DNA from: Rhineura floridana
Taxonomy: Eukaryota > Chordata > Lepidosauria > Squamata > Rhineuridae
Direction of reading: 5' to 3'
Assembly (NCBI RefSeq): GCF_030035675.1
Contig: NC_084482.1
Coordinates: 224,979,943-225,043,942 of the forward strand
DNA length: 64,000 bases
The notes under the pieces: model-generated
What the model saw: the letters and a program-made list of their open reading frames with translations, nothing else
What the model was told of the DNA's origin: nothing
The model's database searches: none
In this document: piece after piece, positions 19,973 through 31,274 of the stretch
How positions within the stretch are numbered: position 1 is the stretch's first letter
Layout: every line of letters starts with the position of its first letter
Program-made: the position numbers and the translations under genes

Positions 19973-21130
19973 TGGCTCCTAGTAATCACTGCAATGTTTT
20001 CAAGGTGCTTACAGATTGACTGCTTTATAATCTGCTCCAGAATTTTTCCAGGGATTTATGTTAGGCTGACTGGTCTGTAGTTCCCCGGTTCCTCCTTCTT
20101 GCCCTTTTTGAAGATAGGGACAACATTAGCTCTCCTCCAGTCATCCGGCACTTCACCGGTCCTCCATTGATTTCGCAAAGATAATAGACAGAGGTTCTGA
20201 GAGTTCTTCAGCCAGTTCCTTCAATACTCTAGGATGCAGTTTATTGGGCCCTGCCGATTTGATTAGGTATTCCTTAACTGTTTTTCTATCAATCTCAAGG
20301 TCCAATCCTGCCCCTTCCACTTCATGTTTTTCAAGAGGGCCATAGACCCTCTTTTGGGAGAAGACTGAGCCAAAGTAGGAATTGAGCACTTCTTACTTTT
20401 GTCATCTATTATCATTTTGCCATCCTCATTGAGTAGCTGTGCCACCATTACTTTTCTCTGTCTTTTACTGTGGATATACCTGAAGAAAGCTTTTTTGTTG
20501 CTTTTAGCATCCCTTGCTAGCCTCAGCTCATTCTCAGCTTTAGCCTTCCTGACCCCATCCCTGCAATTCCATGGTAACTGCCTGTACTCTTCCTTTGTGA
20601 CCTGGCCACTTCCTGTATACGCCCTTTTTTGCTTTCAGGTCCTCACTAAGCTTTTTGTGGAGCCAGATTGGCTTCTTCTGCTGTTTTCCCCCCTTTTTCC
20701 TTGTTGGAATTGCTTGCCATTGTGCTTTCAGAATTTCCTTTTTTAGAAACTCCCACCCATCTTGGACTCCTTTTCTCATTAGGGACGCTTGAGATGGAAC
20801 TGTACTTACAATTGTTCTGTGTTTATTAAAATCAGCTTTCCTGAAGTCCAGGGTGCGCGTATGGCTACTGTCAGCTTTCGCTTCTGTTAAAATCAAGAAC
20901 TCAAATATGGTGTGGTCACTTTCCCCCAGAGTTCCCATAACTGCCACTTCATCCACCAAATCATCTCTACTGGTTAGAATCAAGTCCAGGATAGCTGATC
21001 CTCTGGTTGCTTCCTCCACTTTCTGGTTGAGAAAGTTATCTCCAACACAAGTCAGGAATTTCTTGGAGGGGTCGTGTTTGGCAGAATTTGTCTCCCAACA
21101 GATATCGGGATAATTGAAGTCCCCCATTAC

Positions 21131-21444
21131 TGTCGGTGCGTGCGTATAGATATCGCACAAGTAAGAAATTCTGGTGCCGGATAGATTCAGTAAATAAGCC
21201 AGGCCAGGCAAGTATCTTGTAAGAGTCTTTACTGACAAAAAGCATTAAACACAAAACGACTTTCCCCCACACCAGAGCTTCTGCAAGAGCAGCTTCTTAT
21301 CTACCAGGTTGCCCTTGCCAACCACCTGCTGGCCTTGAGGAACCTGGCAACCCCTCTTGCTCTGTTTAACCCATTTATTGCAGGTTTCCTTCTTTCACTG
21401 AAAACCCTGTCTGTGAGTCTCATAACTTGCTTTACTGAACAACA
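21131..21444 (-). repeat. Copia 3' LTR
   Basis: 314 bp, TG...CA ends. The partner is at 24512-24825, with three differences. The inner flank has a purine-rich tract ('ggtgggggc' on the minus strand). Confidence 0.93.
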
Positions 21445-24400
21445 GCCCCCACCTGAGACTCACAGATTACAAAACTACATGTTCATTGTTACATTTATAC
21501 AATATTATCTTTTCATTTCAATACACATCAGTACATGTTTTTTTTTGTTTCATTACAGTATCTATTTACATTTCCATTTTTGTTTCTTTATTCATACAAG
21601 TTTTACAGAGTCATTTATATCACGCACGTTAAGCATCTGTACTAGAGATTGATACTTATCTTCACTGAGTGGTTTCGTCAGTATGTCTGCCAACATATGC
21701 CTTGTGTCACAGTATTGTAGCCTAATGACTCCCTGTTGTATACAATCGCGAATGTGGAAATATCGCACACTGATATGCTTCGTTCTTTTTGTGTTAGCTT
21801 CCGACGTTGCCAATGCGATACAAGTCTGGTTATCCTCGAATACTGTTATGGGCAAAACAGTATTCACATGCACTTCTTGAGCAAGTTGTGTAAACCATTG
21901 GATTTCATTACAAGCTGCAGACAGACCCACATATTCAGCCTCAGCACTGGATGTTGCTACAATATTTTGCTTTCTGCTGCACCAATCCATTGCTGAGCCA
22001 TGCAATCTAATTATAATGCCTGTTGTAGATTTTCGACTGGCTAGGTCTCCTGCATGATCTGCATCTACATAACAGTCCATGCCTCCTTGTTTCTGTGCTG
22101 ACAGCATTAATCCCTTTGTTCTTGTGCCTTTCAGGTATCTTAGCACTCTTTTGAACCCAAGCCAATCATGTTCTGATGGTTTTTCAACTTTTCTACATAA
22201 AATGCCCACTGCATTGCATATATCTGGTCTAGATACCTTTACAAGGAATTGCAGTTTCCCTATAACATGTCTGTAAAAATCTGGCTTTTCATATGCTTTG
22301 TTGCATTCTTCTTGCTGGAATGAAACTGTCATTGGTGTACTCACAGGATTGCATTCACTCATGCCACAAGTCTCTAGCAGACTATCTATCTTCCCTGTCT
22401 GCAATAGGGCAAAACCACCATCAGTAGTGCGTATTATTTCTGTTCCTAGATATTGTGCAACTGGCCCTAGGCGCTTTGTATCCACTTGCTGTTGTAAGCT
22501 ATCAAAGAACTGTCTTTCTTCTGCTTCTCCTGGGCAAAAAAACAGAATGTCATCAACATAAATAGCACAATACGTTTTCTTGCCATTTATGCTTTTCACA
22601 TACACGCACGTATCAGCAACACATCTGGAAAAACCCATATCTTTTAACACTTCATCCAATCGCATGTTCCAGCACCTCGCACTTTGACACAAGCCATACA
22701 ATGATTTATGTAATTTACAAACTAAGCCTGGTGTTTCGGTGAACCCTGCTGGCTGTTCCATGTAAATGTCTTCTGTTAACTCTCCATGAAGAAAGGCAGT
22801 GCTAATATCATAGTGGAACACCTGCATTTGACTTATAGCAGCAATCTTTAGTAACAGCCTGATTGATTCGAATTTTACTACAGGCGCGAACACATTATCA
22901 TAGTTAGTGCCATAAATCTGTGTGTAGCCCTTCGCTACTAAGCGGGCTCTATATCTTGTGACTATACCTGCACTATTCTTTTTTCTCTTAAATATCCATC
23001 TACATCCCACAGCCTTTTTTCCTTCTGGCAATGTACATAGTGACCATGTTTGGTTTTTCTTTATGGCATTTAGTTCTTCTTGCATTGCAGCCTTCCACTT
23101 TTCTTGCTGAGCACGAGGTAATTGAGCAATATCAGCCAAATTAGAGGGATCTCTTTGTGTACCTGATGTATTGATTGAGGCTGAAACGTCCTCCTGGGAT
23201 GGTTGTTCTACAGCACATTTCTTCACAGCAGCTTGTTTAATATCATGTACTGTCTTATGAATGCACCCTTTTTGACATATTTTGGTTCATCAAGCTTGCT
23301 CTCTACCATATACATTTGGTTCTGTAATTTCCCTTGCATACAGATTTCACCATCTTTTCTCACAAAACATCTATTCCCTTCAAATGTAATTTTACAACCT
23401 ATTTGAGCTAGTTTTCTCACCGATAGTATGTTATATTTTAAACCAGAAACTAATAACACATCTGTCAATATAGTTCCCAAATTACTTAATCTGATCGTGC
23501 CTCTTGCAATTGTGTCCTGAGTTGATCCGTCAGCCAGATAAATCTTCTCTTGCACTGGCTTTGATGTGTAAAATAAACTAGAGTCTGTGATCAGGCAATT
23601 AGACACCCCGCTGTCGAAAAGCCATTTAGAGTTAATTAGTTTATTATCCTCCTTAGCAATAAAGTTCACGCTTGGTTTCCGATGTCCAAAGTCCCTGTTA
23701 TTTCTCTTCTTACTTAAACAATGTCTCTGTATATGTCCCCGGGACCCACAAAAATAACATATTTTATTCTCTTGCCTGTTTATTTGATATTGTTGTTGTT
23801 GTACAGCCTCAGTCTCTTTTATCTCAGTCCTCTTACTCTCTTGTCTCCTATTCCATTCTTGTTGAAGTTTCTGCTCTACAAAGTCCAGAGATAAAGTTCT
23901 GTCTGGTAAAGTCTCCAAACTAGAGACCAGTACATCCCATTTTCGATCAAATGAAGATAACAGTATATAGACCATCTGAATGTCACTATGATGTACTCCT
24001 CTATCTTGAAGTTCAGCAAATAATCTACAAAATTCAGCCAGATGCTCTGTCATAGTCACTTCATCTGTAAAACGCATCTGATAAAGCTTCCGCGCTAAAC
24101 ACAGCCGGCTCCCTGCGGTTTGCTGCACATGAGCGGCCCTTAGCTTCTCCCACATTTGATTAGCTGTCGGCTCATTACTCACCAGCAACAGTTGAGAATC
24201 AGACAGCCCCAGAGTAATAAAAGCCTTCGCTTTCTCATCTTTCTTCGTCCACGCTGCTGAAGGAGCTGCCGGAGGGGTTTTTTCTACAACATCATTCAAA
24301 TCTTCTTTAATCAGAACTGCTCTCATTCTCCATTTCCAGCTGGAGTAGTTTACAGCATTCAGTCTCTCCATCGGCATCCCGGATGACAGGTTTACAGCCA

Positions 24401-24511
24401 TGTTGTCCACTCTTACTTGCCTCTTTCTTGCACTTTCTTTTCTCTGCAGCAACGTCACGTAAACGACACTTGAACCCCTTACTTTGTGTGATAAGCTGGG
24501 CCCAGAACCCC

Positions 24512-24825
24512 TGTTGGTGTGTGCGTATAGATATCGCACAAGTAAGAAATTCTGGTGCCGGATAGATTCAGTAAATAAGCCAGGCCAGGCAAGTATCTTG
24601 TAAGAGTCTTTACTGACAAAAAGCATTAAACACAAAATGACTTTCCCCCACACCAGAGCTTCTGCAAGAGCAGCTTCTTATCTACCAGGTTGCCCTTGCC
24701 AACCACCTGCTGGCCTTGAGGAACCTGGCAACCCCTCTTGCTCTGTTTAACCCATTTATTGCAGGTTTCCTTCTTTCACTGAAAACCCTGTCTGTGAGTC
24801 TCATAACTTGCTTTACTGAACAACA
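24512..24825 (-). repeat. Copia 5' LTR
   Basis: 314 bp, the same ends as the partner LTR, directly followed on the minus strand by 'ggggttctgggcccagc', where a primer-binding site is expected. I could not match that to a given tRNA. Confidence 0.93.
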
Positions 24826-25089
24826 ATTACTACTACATCATGCCTCCTTGAAACATTGGCAATTTGCTTTTCAAAAGTTGCATTCTCATCTTCTCCTTGA
24901 TTGGGTGGTCGGTAGTAGACTCCAAGCACCACATTCATTTTATTGCTTGCCCCATTAATTTTAATCCAGATACTCTCAGTGGATGAGAGAGATGAGGCAG
25001 AAGATATGCCAATGGGATGAGGCATGGGGCATCCTTTTTGCTATGCATCAAAAAGACCCTCAATTGTGTCACGGCTGCATGTGTGGGGA

Positions 25090-25440
25090 GTGGATTTTTG
25101 CATGAAAAAGCAAGTTTGGTAATGATAGCTCAGCACTTTTATTTCCAGTGGTGGAGAATTGCTCAAAAACAAAAGCCAAGGGATAAAATTTATTTATTTA
25201 TTTAATTCAATTTTTATACCGCCCATAGCAAAGCTCTCTGGGCGGTGTACATCAATGAGGGTACATAAAATGAGGGTCTTTTATAGCTAATATGTGAGGT
25301 GCACATCACATTTTCCCTAAAATATTCCAGTACCCTTAGCTGCTGAATAATATAGCATCAGCCATTAATATATACAATTTATATATAAAACTCAACAAAT
25401 ATAAACATTGACAAGGACCTGGACTGAATCCCAAAACATA
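25090..25440. repeat. Unnamed repeat, copy 1 (partner 41890-42200)
   Basis: Shared phrases with 41890-42200 in order: 'catgaaaaagca', 'aaacaaaagccaagggataa', 'cctaaaatattcca', 'gcatca.ccattaatata', 'caaatataaacattga' and 'aggacctggactg'. This copy is interrupted at about 25180-25272 by an inverted L2 tail. No coding frame was seen. Confidence 0.7.
25180..25272 (-). mobile_element. L2 3' tail inserted in the unnamed repeat
   Basis: An (ATTT)n run, then 'ttataccgcccatagc' and 'aaagctctctgggcggt', the inverted end of the L2 type found at 1-396. The partner repeat at 42 kb lacks it. Confidence 0.75.
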
Positions 25441-25499
25441 AAACACACATCTGGAGCTATTATGAACAGCAGTGAGCTACTCCATAGAAACATGCGGGA

Positions 25500-25595
25500 T
25501 TTCTGTAACTTTAAAGTTGATGGCAAGGACATTGAACTTGTCAAGGATTATCAATATCTCGGCACAGTCAATATCCAAAATGGCTTGACTTCCGG
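25500..25595 (+). mobile_element. RTE-BovB fragment
   Basis: The frame reads FKVDGKDIELVKDYQYLGTV, the BovB stretch between the RT core and the C-terminus. The same bases are present inverted at 12306-12400. Confidence 0.65.
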
Positions 25596-26107
25596 GTGAG
25601 CACCCGTGGCGGATCGCGGTTCCTGAGCGAGCTCCGCATCAGAAAAAATTTAAGCAGTAATTATGCTGAACAGGAGTCTTCCTTTGATCAGCAAAAGACC
25701 CTCTCTGGATAAAGAGAGTGCTAGAGATTTTCCACAAGTGTCTCAAAATGCTCCCATTAGTGAGGAAACCACTGAGGAGTTGGAGGTTGACCACGAACGG
25801 AGTGGAGAACGAGACCTAGGACTACAAGTTCCAATGCTTAAAAGAGTCTTAGTTTAGGCACAAGACCCACATACAGCTCACCTTCTTAACTATTTTAATT
25901 TGGATTACTTGCAATGGGAGAGATATCAAAGGTCAGTTGAAACTTAAACCTTGGCGAATTATCTTTTTTCCCCCATTTGTTAATGAGGAAGAGAAATGGA
26001 GACTACAAGAGAATCTACTTTAGCCACAAAGAGCTCAAAAGGAGTTGGGTTATAGAAAGTACTTGATGGACAAGGGGTTTTCCTCCTGGAAATTGAAAAT
26101 ATTAACA
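25596..26107. other. Unassigned; possible LINE 5' region
   Basis: 25590-25650 is CpG-rich ('cttccgggtgagcacccgtg', 'gcggatcgcggttcctgag') and is followed by a 64-codon frame (25663-25857) starting MLNRSLPLISKRPSL. This arrangement resembles the 5' UTR and ORF1 start of an L1-type LINE, but the protein is not recognised and the call is a guess. Confidence 0.25.
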
Positions 26108-26183
26108 GATGCTCTTGGAGGTCGCTGATTCATAGGGTCGCCATAAGTCGAAACTGACTTGAAGGCATATAACAACAACAATG
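26108..26183 (+). mobile_element. RTE-BovB 3' end
   Basis: 'gatgctcttggaggtcgctg', 'gggtcgccataagtcgaaac' and 'cttgaaggcatataacaac'. This is the direct version of the BovB end seen inverted at 3538 and 27220. Confidence 0.7.
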
Positions 26184-26389
26184 CTTTAAGTTGGATCCCT
26201 GCACTGACCTTAGAGGCACCTTCCAACTCTACTAGTCTGTGATTTCTGTGAATGTCACACATACAGACACGGGTAAAGAAATCACACCGTTCAAGAGATG
26301 GTGCCCCTATGGTGCATGTCCCGATAAGGCTAGCTGCAAAGCCAAGTGCAAGTGCAAATAAATCCGTGCCAAGGATCCCTCTCTGCGTT

Positions 26390-27060
26390 TTTGGGCTTCC
26401 TGCCAGACTCTCGGCGCGGAGGGACGCTCCTTGTCCTTGCAAGCCATGCATAGGGTGGGGTGGGCAAAGTCCATCTCAGGGTTAAAGAAAGCGAGAGAGC
26501 TCGGAAGCCTAGAAAGGCCTGGGAAAATGACACTTCCTCCACCACTTGGGGGGGCTTCAGCCGCACTCCACCTGCACAACTTGGGCGGCTGCTCCGCTTT
26601 CGCGTGTTTGGAACGGATTCAGCCCCAAGGGAGAGGGGTGAGCCGCGCCAAGGGGGCCGTGGGGGAGACTCCGTGCAGGGCGGGGGGAAGATCTAAGTGT
26701 TGGGAGGGGAGAAGCCCAGCCGAGGAATAGGGTGGGGAGACAAGGTCAGACCACGTGGCCCTTTTTGGGGGGAATGGCCCTTCGAGGCTCCCTTGGTTGC
26801 TCCTTGCCCCCCCCAGAACCCTGCAGGGGGTTCATTGATCTAGGAAGAAAGGGGGTACAACACCCCCACCCACAGACACGTCCCTTCCCCGAAGTTGGCC
26901 CTCTTTCCATCCCTCCCCCCGATTGCCCCAGCCAGGCTGAAACAAATGATGCATCAAAGGGTTTTTTTTGTGGGGGAGGTCTGCAATGCAAAAGCTGCAG
27001 GCAGGCCAAGGGGGCAGAGATGAAAGGCAGGCAGGAGAAAAGGAGCCGTTTTTAAGCGGA
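26390..27060 (+). promoter_or_regulatory. CpG-rich block, candidate promoter of gene B
   Basis: GC-rich with many CpGs. The shared motif is at 26507-26537 ('gcctagaaaggcctgg' ... 'cacttcc'), in the same orientation and with similar upstream bases ('gaaagcgagagag') as at 2017-2046. Direction and use as a promoter are inferred from this likeness and from the candidate exon at 28561-28766 downstream. Confidence 0.45.
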
Positions 27061-27219
27061 GAGGAGATATATAAAGACCCTTGGGATATTTTTCTATGCC
27101 CTTTCCTGGGGGCGGGATGAAAGGGGCCCTTTTTAAAAGAGGCTGAGGGCAGAATCACTGGAATGCATTGGAGATGCCGTTCTGGGCCATTCCATTCTCT
27201 TCCAGATGGCATGTGGGTT

Positions 27220-28104
27220 GGTTTCCTGTTATATGCTTTCAGGTCGATCTCGACTTCTGGCGACCCTCTGAATCAGCGACCTCCAAGAGCATCTGTCGTG
27301 AACCACCCTGTTCAGACCTTGTAAGTTCAGGTCTGTGGCTTCCTTTATGGAATCAATCCATCTCTTGTATGGCCCTCTTTTTCTACTCCCAGCCAGTGTC
27401 GTGTAGTGGTTAAGGTGTTGGACTATGACCTGGGAGACCAGGGTTCGAATCCCCACACAGCCAGGAAGCTCACTGGGTGACCTTGGGCCAGTCACTGCCT
27501 CTCAGCCTCAGAGGAAGGCAATGGTAAACCCCCTCTGAATACCGCTTACCATGAAAACCCTATGCATAGGGTCGCCATAAGTCAGGATCGACTTGAAGGC
27601 AGTCCATGCATCCATCATCTGTTTTTCCCAGCATTATTGTCTTTTCTAGTGAATCATGTCTTCTCATTATATGTCCAAAGTATGATAACCTCAGTTTCAT
27701 CACTTTAGCTTCTAGTGATGCTGTGATGTGCCTTCAAGTTGATTACGACTTATGGCGACCCTATGAATCAGCGACCTCCAATAGCATCTGTTATAAACCA
27801 CCCTGTTCAGACCTTGTAAGTTCAGCTCTGTGGCTTCCTTTATGGAATCAATCCATCTGTTGTTTGGCGTTCCTCTTTTTCTACTCCCTTCTATTTTTTC
27901 CAGCATTATTGACTTTTCTAGTGAATCATGTCTTCTCATGATGTGTTCAAAGTATGATAACCTCAGTTTCATCACTTTTAGCTTCTAGTGATGGTGTTAT
28001 GTGCCTTCAAGTCGATTTCGACTTATGGCGACCCTATGAATCAGCTACCTCCAATAGCATCTGTTACAAACCAGCCTGTTCAGATCTTGTAAGTTCAGGT
28101 CTGT
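27220..28104 (-). mobile_element. Three RTE-BovB 3' ends head to tail, first split by a SINE
   Basis: Copy 1 is 27220-27395 plus 27609-27720. Copy 2 is 27721-27985 and copy 3 is 27986-28104. Minus-strand frames give SYFEHIMRRHDSLEKSIMLE, GTPNNRWIDSIKEATELNLQ and YNRCYWRSLIHRVA. At two of the junctions the break lies at the same LINE position, directly after 'agcttctagtgatg'. Confidence 0.8.
27395..27608 (+). mobile_element. tRNA-derived SINE inserted in BovB copy 1
   Basis: A full SINE ('agccagtgtcgtgtagtggt' to 'gacttgaaggcagtccatg'). BovB sequence before it ('ctctttttctactccc') continues behind it ('ctgtttttcccagcattatt'). Confidence 0.85.
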
Positions 28105-28275
28105 GTGGGTTGCTAAAGGCACGATAAAATATAATATCGGACGGCATTTGGTTCTTAAATGTTCCATCCTCAAGTGCCTCGGAGCACATCCCATTGGTTT
28201 TGGCATACATTTCTTTTATAAAGGGCCCATACATTTCCATTCTGGCTTTTACACCTTCCCCCTTTTCCTGTGTGG
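28103..28275 (+). repeat. Segment duplicated at 1441-1630
   Basis: The partner of 1441-1630, in the same orientation, with 'ggttcttaaatgtt', 'catttcttttataaagggcc' and 'ggcttttacacc'. Confidence 0.6.
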
Positions 28276-28560
28276 TGGGGTCCAGGAGGAAAGGAACACC
28301 CAATTCATGGGAGGGAAGGGGGTGATGTAGGCATATCAAAGGCACCCCAAATCATCTCTTGGGTGCACAGGAGCCCCTAAACCCCCCTCCCAAGAAGGGA
28401 AAGGAGTGGGCTTTGGAAGTGTCTGCATGTGGAAGCAGGGAGGGGGAGAGAAAATGTGCTTTTGTTTGTAGGAAAGAGAGATTTAGGCAGCCAAATGTCT
28501 GGGGCAGGAATATCCCTCTAGGGGCTCTGAGGTGCCCTTTGCTTATTCCCTTCCTCCCAG

Positions 28561-28766
28561 GAACCTGCAGCTGGTCCTGATGTGCGAGTTCCTCTCTGAA
28601 AGTTTTAAAGAGGCTAGATCTGCAATGCTAGAGAGGGTCTAAGGAAGGGGGGGCGTCCTGCGAAGGCTGTTTCCTGCGTCTCTCCCATCACCACCGGCAG
28701 CAGCGACATCTGAGCATCCCAACCAGGTTGCTGCCACGTCCTGCATCAGAGGCTGGGAAAGAGTTG
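28561..28766 (+). other. Candidate 5' exon (untranslated), paralogue of 2869-3048
   Basis: The acceptor is 'cccttcctcccag' and the donor 'gagttg|gtgagt'. It shares 'cctgc', 'gagttcctc'/'gagctcctt', 'acatctgagc' and 'aaccaggttgctgc' with 2869-3048. It lies between the CpG-rich block at 26.5 kb and gene B, so it may be a gene B 5' UTR exon. Confidence 0.4.
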
Positions 28767-28910
28767 GTGAGTTATGCCAACAGGATTTCCTGGGCCTGGT
28801 ACATTATATTTGGGTTGGGGCCCTGCATCTCCTTCCTCCCCCCACCCCAGTCAACCTGTTTGGCAAGAATGAGGGCCAGCTCCAAGTTTGTGGGGGCCCT
28901 TGAGCACAGG

Positions 28911-29028
28911 CAGAGCTTGGAGAAGTTACTTTTTTTGAACTACAACTCCCATCAGCCCCAGCCAGCATGGCCACTGGATTGAACTAATGGGAGTTGTAGT
29001 TCAAAAAAGTAACTTTTCCAAGCTCTGA
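28911..29028. mobile_element. Fold-back (palindromic) MITE, 118 bp
   Basis: The left arm 'cagagcttggagaagttact' + 'ttttttgaactacaactccc' is the near-perfect inverse of the right arm 'gggagttgtagttcaaaaaa' + 'gtaacttttccaagctctg'. About 30 unpaired bases lie in between ('agccagcatggccactgg'). It is non-coding. Confidence 0.85.
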
Positions 29029-29289
29029 TTAGGGTATCTGTGAACCGTTTGTCCCCTCCCTTTCCTCAAACCATGCTTCTCCTCCTTCGTGGGCCCACCT
29101 CTTTAAAATATGGCAACCCCCTCTTGTCAAAGAAAAATGTCTATTAAAATGCATTTGTTGGAGTACAAAAATGGCACATAGAGGATACTTCTACGTCACA
29201 GGGCTTACATGCAGAGGAAACAACGCTTTCACGTAAATGGTCCATATAAATAGAAATTGGTTTTAAATGGATTATGATTGTGTTTGCTT

Positions 29290-29388
29290 GTATTTTATTT
29301 TGTATTACGTACTGCTCTCTATTATTGTAAGTCGCCTAGGGTGTCCACTAACCTGGACAGATAGGCGACCAACAAATAAAATTTATTA

Positions 29389-29429
<41 letters not shown>

Positions 29430-29430
29430 A
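29290..29430 (+). mobile_element. LINE/SINE 3' tail with (TTA)n
   Basis: 'attgtaagtcgcctagggtg', then 'aggcgaccaacaaataaaat' and a (TTA)n run at 29383-29428. Only the tail is present; the family is not assigned. Confidence 0.55.
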
Positions 29431-29654
29431 GCAGATGTAGCATAATACTCCACCTGAGAAACCTTCATAAAAAATATTAAATAAGAGAAATCGCCTTTGA
29501 CACGTAGGTGCAGAATAAACACATAGCACTGGTGGATGTAATGTTATTAGTACTACCTACAAAGGAGCTTTGGCTGAAAGGTTGAAAAAGCGCCTTTCTA
29601 AAGTACTCAAGCGATTAGTTGGAGGATGTAGTGCTACCATAAGGCACTGCGGCC

Positions 29655-29775
29655 TGACCTACCTCCCAGGGTTGTTGTGAGGATCAAATGAGGAGGGGGA
29701 GAACCAGATATGCCACAACATCTTGAGCTCCTCGGAGGGAAGGTGGGACATAAATGTAAAAAGCAAATAAATAAA
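29655..29775 (+). mobile_element. SINE 3' body
   Basis: 'ctacctcccagggttgttgt', 'gaggatcaaatgaggagggg', 'cttgagctcctcgga' and 'gggacataaatg', then (AAAT)n. This is a common reptile SINE body; the head is absent. A diverged copy is at about 46640-46740. Confidence 0.6.
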
Positions 29776-30429
29776 TGCACAACTTTCCAAATTAAAGATG
29801 AACATAGGAACTTCCCAGCAATGGGGGTAAATGGGTGGGCAGTTCTACAAAAGCCCCATGGACCTGGTCAGGGTTTTAAAACCTTCTTTCCCTACCAGAT
29901 TAATGGGGCAAATAGAAGGAGAGGTGGTAGCGAAGAGTGGAAAAAGGCAAATATTAAGGACTGTTCTTTCTGAAATGATTGTCAAAGGACAGGCAAGGTC
30001 TCAAACTGTTAGTCTTCTCCTATCTTTGTTAACAATCTAAGCCAGTGTTTCTCAATTGTTTTTAACTTGTGTCCCCTTTGAGCTAACATAACAATCCCAC
30101 CCCTCACTTCAAACCTGGCTCCCCTAATTATTTTATTTGAATTTTCAAAAGGATTGAAATATGACTTTCAATTAGTGCCATTTGGCCTGAAATCCAACGT
30201 ACAGAAAATAAATTTGGGGAAGTTTCATCACCCTTAGAACCTCATATAGGTGGCAGTTGTTCTTTGCTGAATACTGCAGGGGATTTTTTTTGGGGGGGGG
30301 GCAGATTCTCCCACTCTGAAGCAACATGTACCTGTAGTTCCAAAGCAAAACATTTTTTCCTTTTAGTTTGCAATGTTTTGCCATTTTACAATTTGCAAAT
30401 CAACACTGAAAAAATAAGATTGCAGTCTG

Positions 30430-30830
30430 CAAAAAGCCCCAAATGCTGCAACATTTTCTTATCAGGGGCATGCTCCACCCCCTTGATCATTTTTGTTGCC
30501 CTTTTCTGAACTTTTTTCAGCTCTACAATATCCCTCTTGAGGTGAGGACACCAGAACTGTGCACAGTATTCTAAATGCCGCCACGCCATAGATTAGTACA
30601 ACCGTATTATGATATCGGCAGTTTTATTTTCAGTACCTTTCCTAATGATCTGCAGCATGGAATTTGCCTTTTTCACAGCTGCTGCACATGGTCAACATCT
30701 TCATTAAGCTATCCACTCTGACCCCAAGGTTTCCTTCCTGGTCACTCACCACCAGTTCAGACCCTATAAGCGTATATATGAAATTGAGATTTTTTTGCTC
30801 CAATATGCATAACTTTACACTTGTCGTGGC
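30430..30830 (-). mobile_element. CR1/L3-type LINE fragment
   Basis: The reverse complement of ORF2 around HLEY(C)xQFW, KKVQKRATKMIKG and the preceding DQEGNLGVRVDS-like stretch. It also matches the inverted 7.30-7.68 kb region of the young copy, with many changes. Confidence 0.8.
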
Positions 30831-31274
30831 TGTATACTATAGCCAATGGGGATTTTTAACATTCTGCCATGCTAAATTGAAAATACCCCCATGCCATTCT
30901 GCTGTTTCTCATAAGCTCATTTCAAAACAAAACCTTACAAAACTTATAGTCCTGAACTCAGAAACACTTGCTTAACAACTCTCTAAGTTTTCACAGTGAT
31001 ACACAAATCGCTCAGAGAGAATTGAGAGTATAATAAGAGAAAAGTGTAATAAGAAAAAAATCCAGACCTCTTTTGGACCTTTATCTAGCAGAGTTCTCAT
31101 AATCTGTTGAAATTAATTAAAAATCAGCCATGTTCACAGAGTACCTGTAATCCTATAACTAATCTTGCCCCATACTCTGACCTTCATATTCTGCAATTTA
31201 AAAGTTAAAAAAAATGCCTGGCCAATTTTTAATTAATTTAAGAAATTTAACATTGATGTCTATTATAGTGCTGA

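Larger units (their letters stand above)
21131..24825 (-). mobile_element. Ty1/copia LTR retrotransposon, broken, young
   Basis: A fossil copy of 3.7 kb with two 314-bp LTRs (21131-21444 and 24512-24825) that begin TGTT and end AACA when read on the minus strand. A 5-bp target duplication, 'attac', lies at 21126-21130 and 24826-24830. The LTRs differ at 3 of 314 positions by eye, so insertion was recent. Recognisable parts in minus-strand order are gag with a CCHC knuckle (CYFCGSRGHIQRHC), a protease region, reverse transcriptase (AIYVDDILFF) and RNase H. A purine-rich tract adjoins the left LTR. It sits inside the CR1. It looks broken, with a small number of breaks. Confidence 0.93.
17945..25025 (-). 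mobile_element. CR1 LINE, minus strand, split by an L2 and a copia element
   Basis: The 3' end lies at the left ('atcatagaatagtagagttg', the inverted CR1 end). Minus-strand frames give, leftward to rightward, the C-terminus ([19 protein letters not shown]), the RT (MIYLDFSKAFNKVPH, SGVPEGLVLGPVLF, with PADDTN at the active site), the N-terminal RT part (VKEYLIKSAGPNKLHPRVLK) and the endonuclease (DICWETNSAKHDPSKKFLTC). They end with STESIWIKINGASNK and VLGVYYRPPNQ at 24.9-25.0 kb. Many stops and frameshifts show it is old. Insertions: L2 at about 19188-19970 and copia at 21131-24825. Confidence 0.9.
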
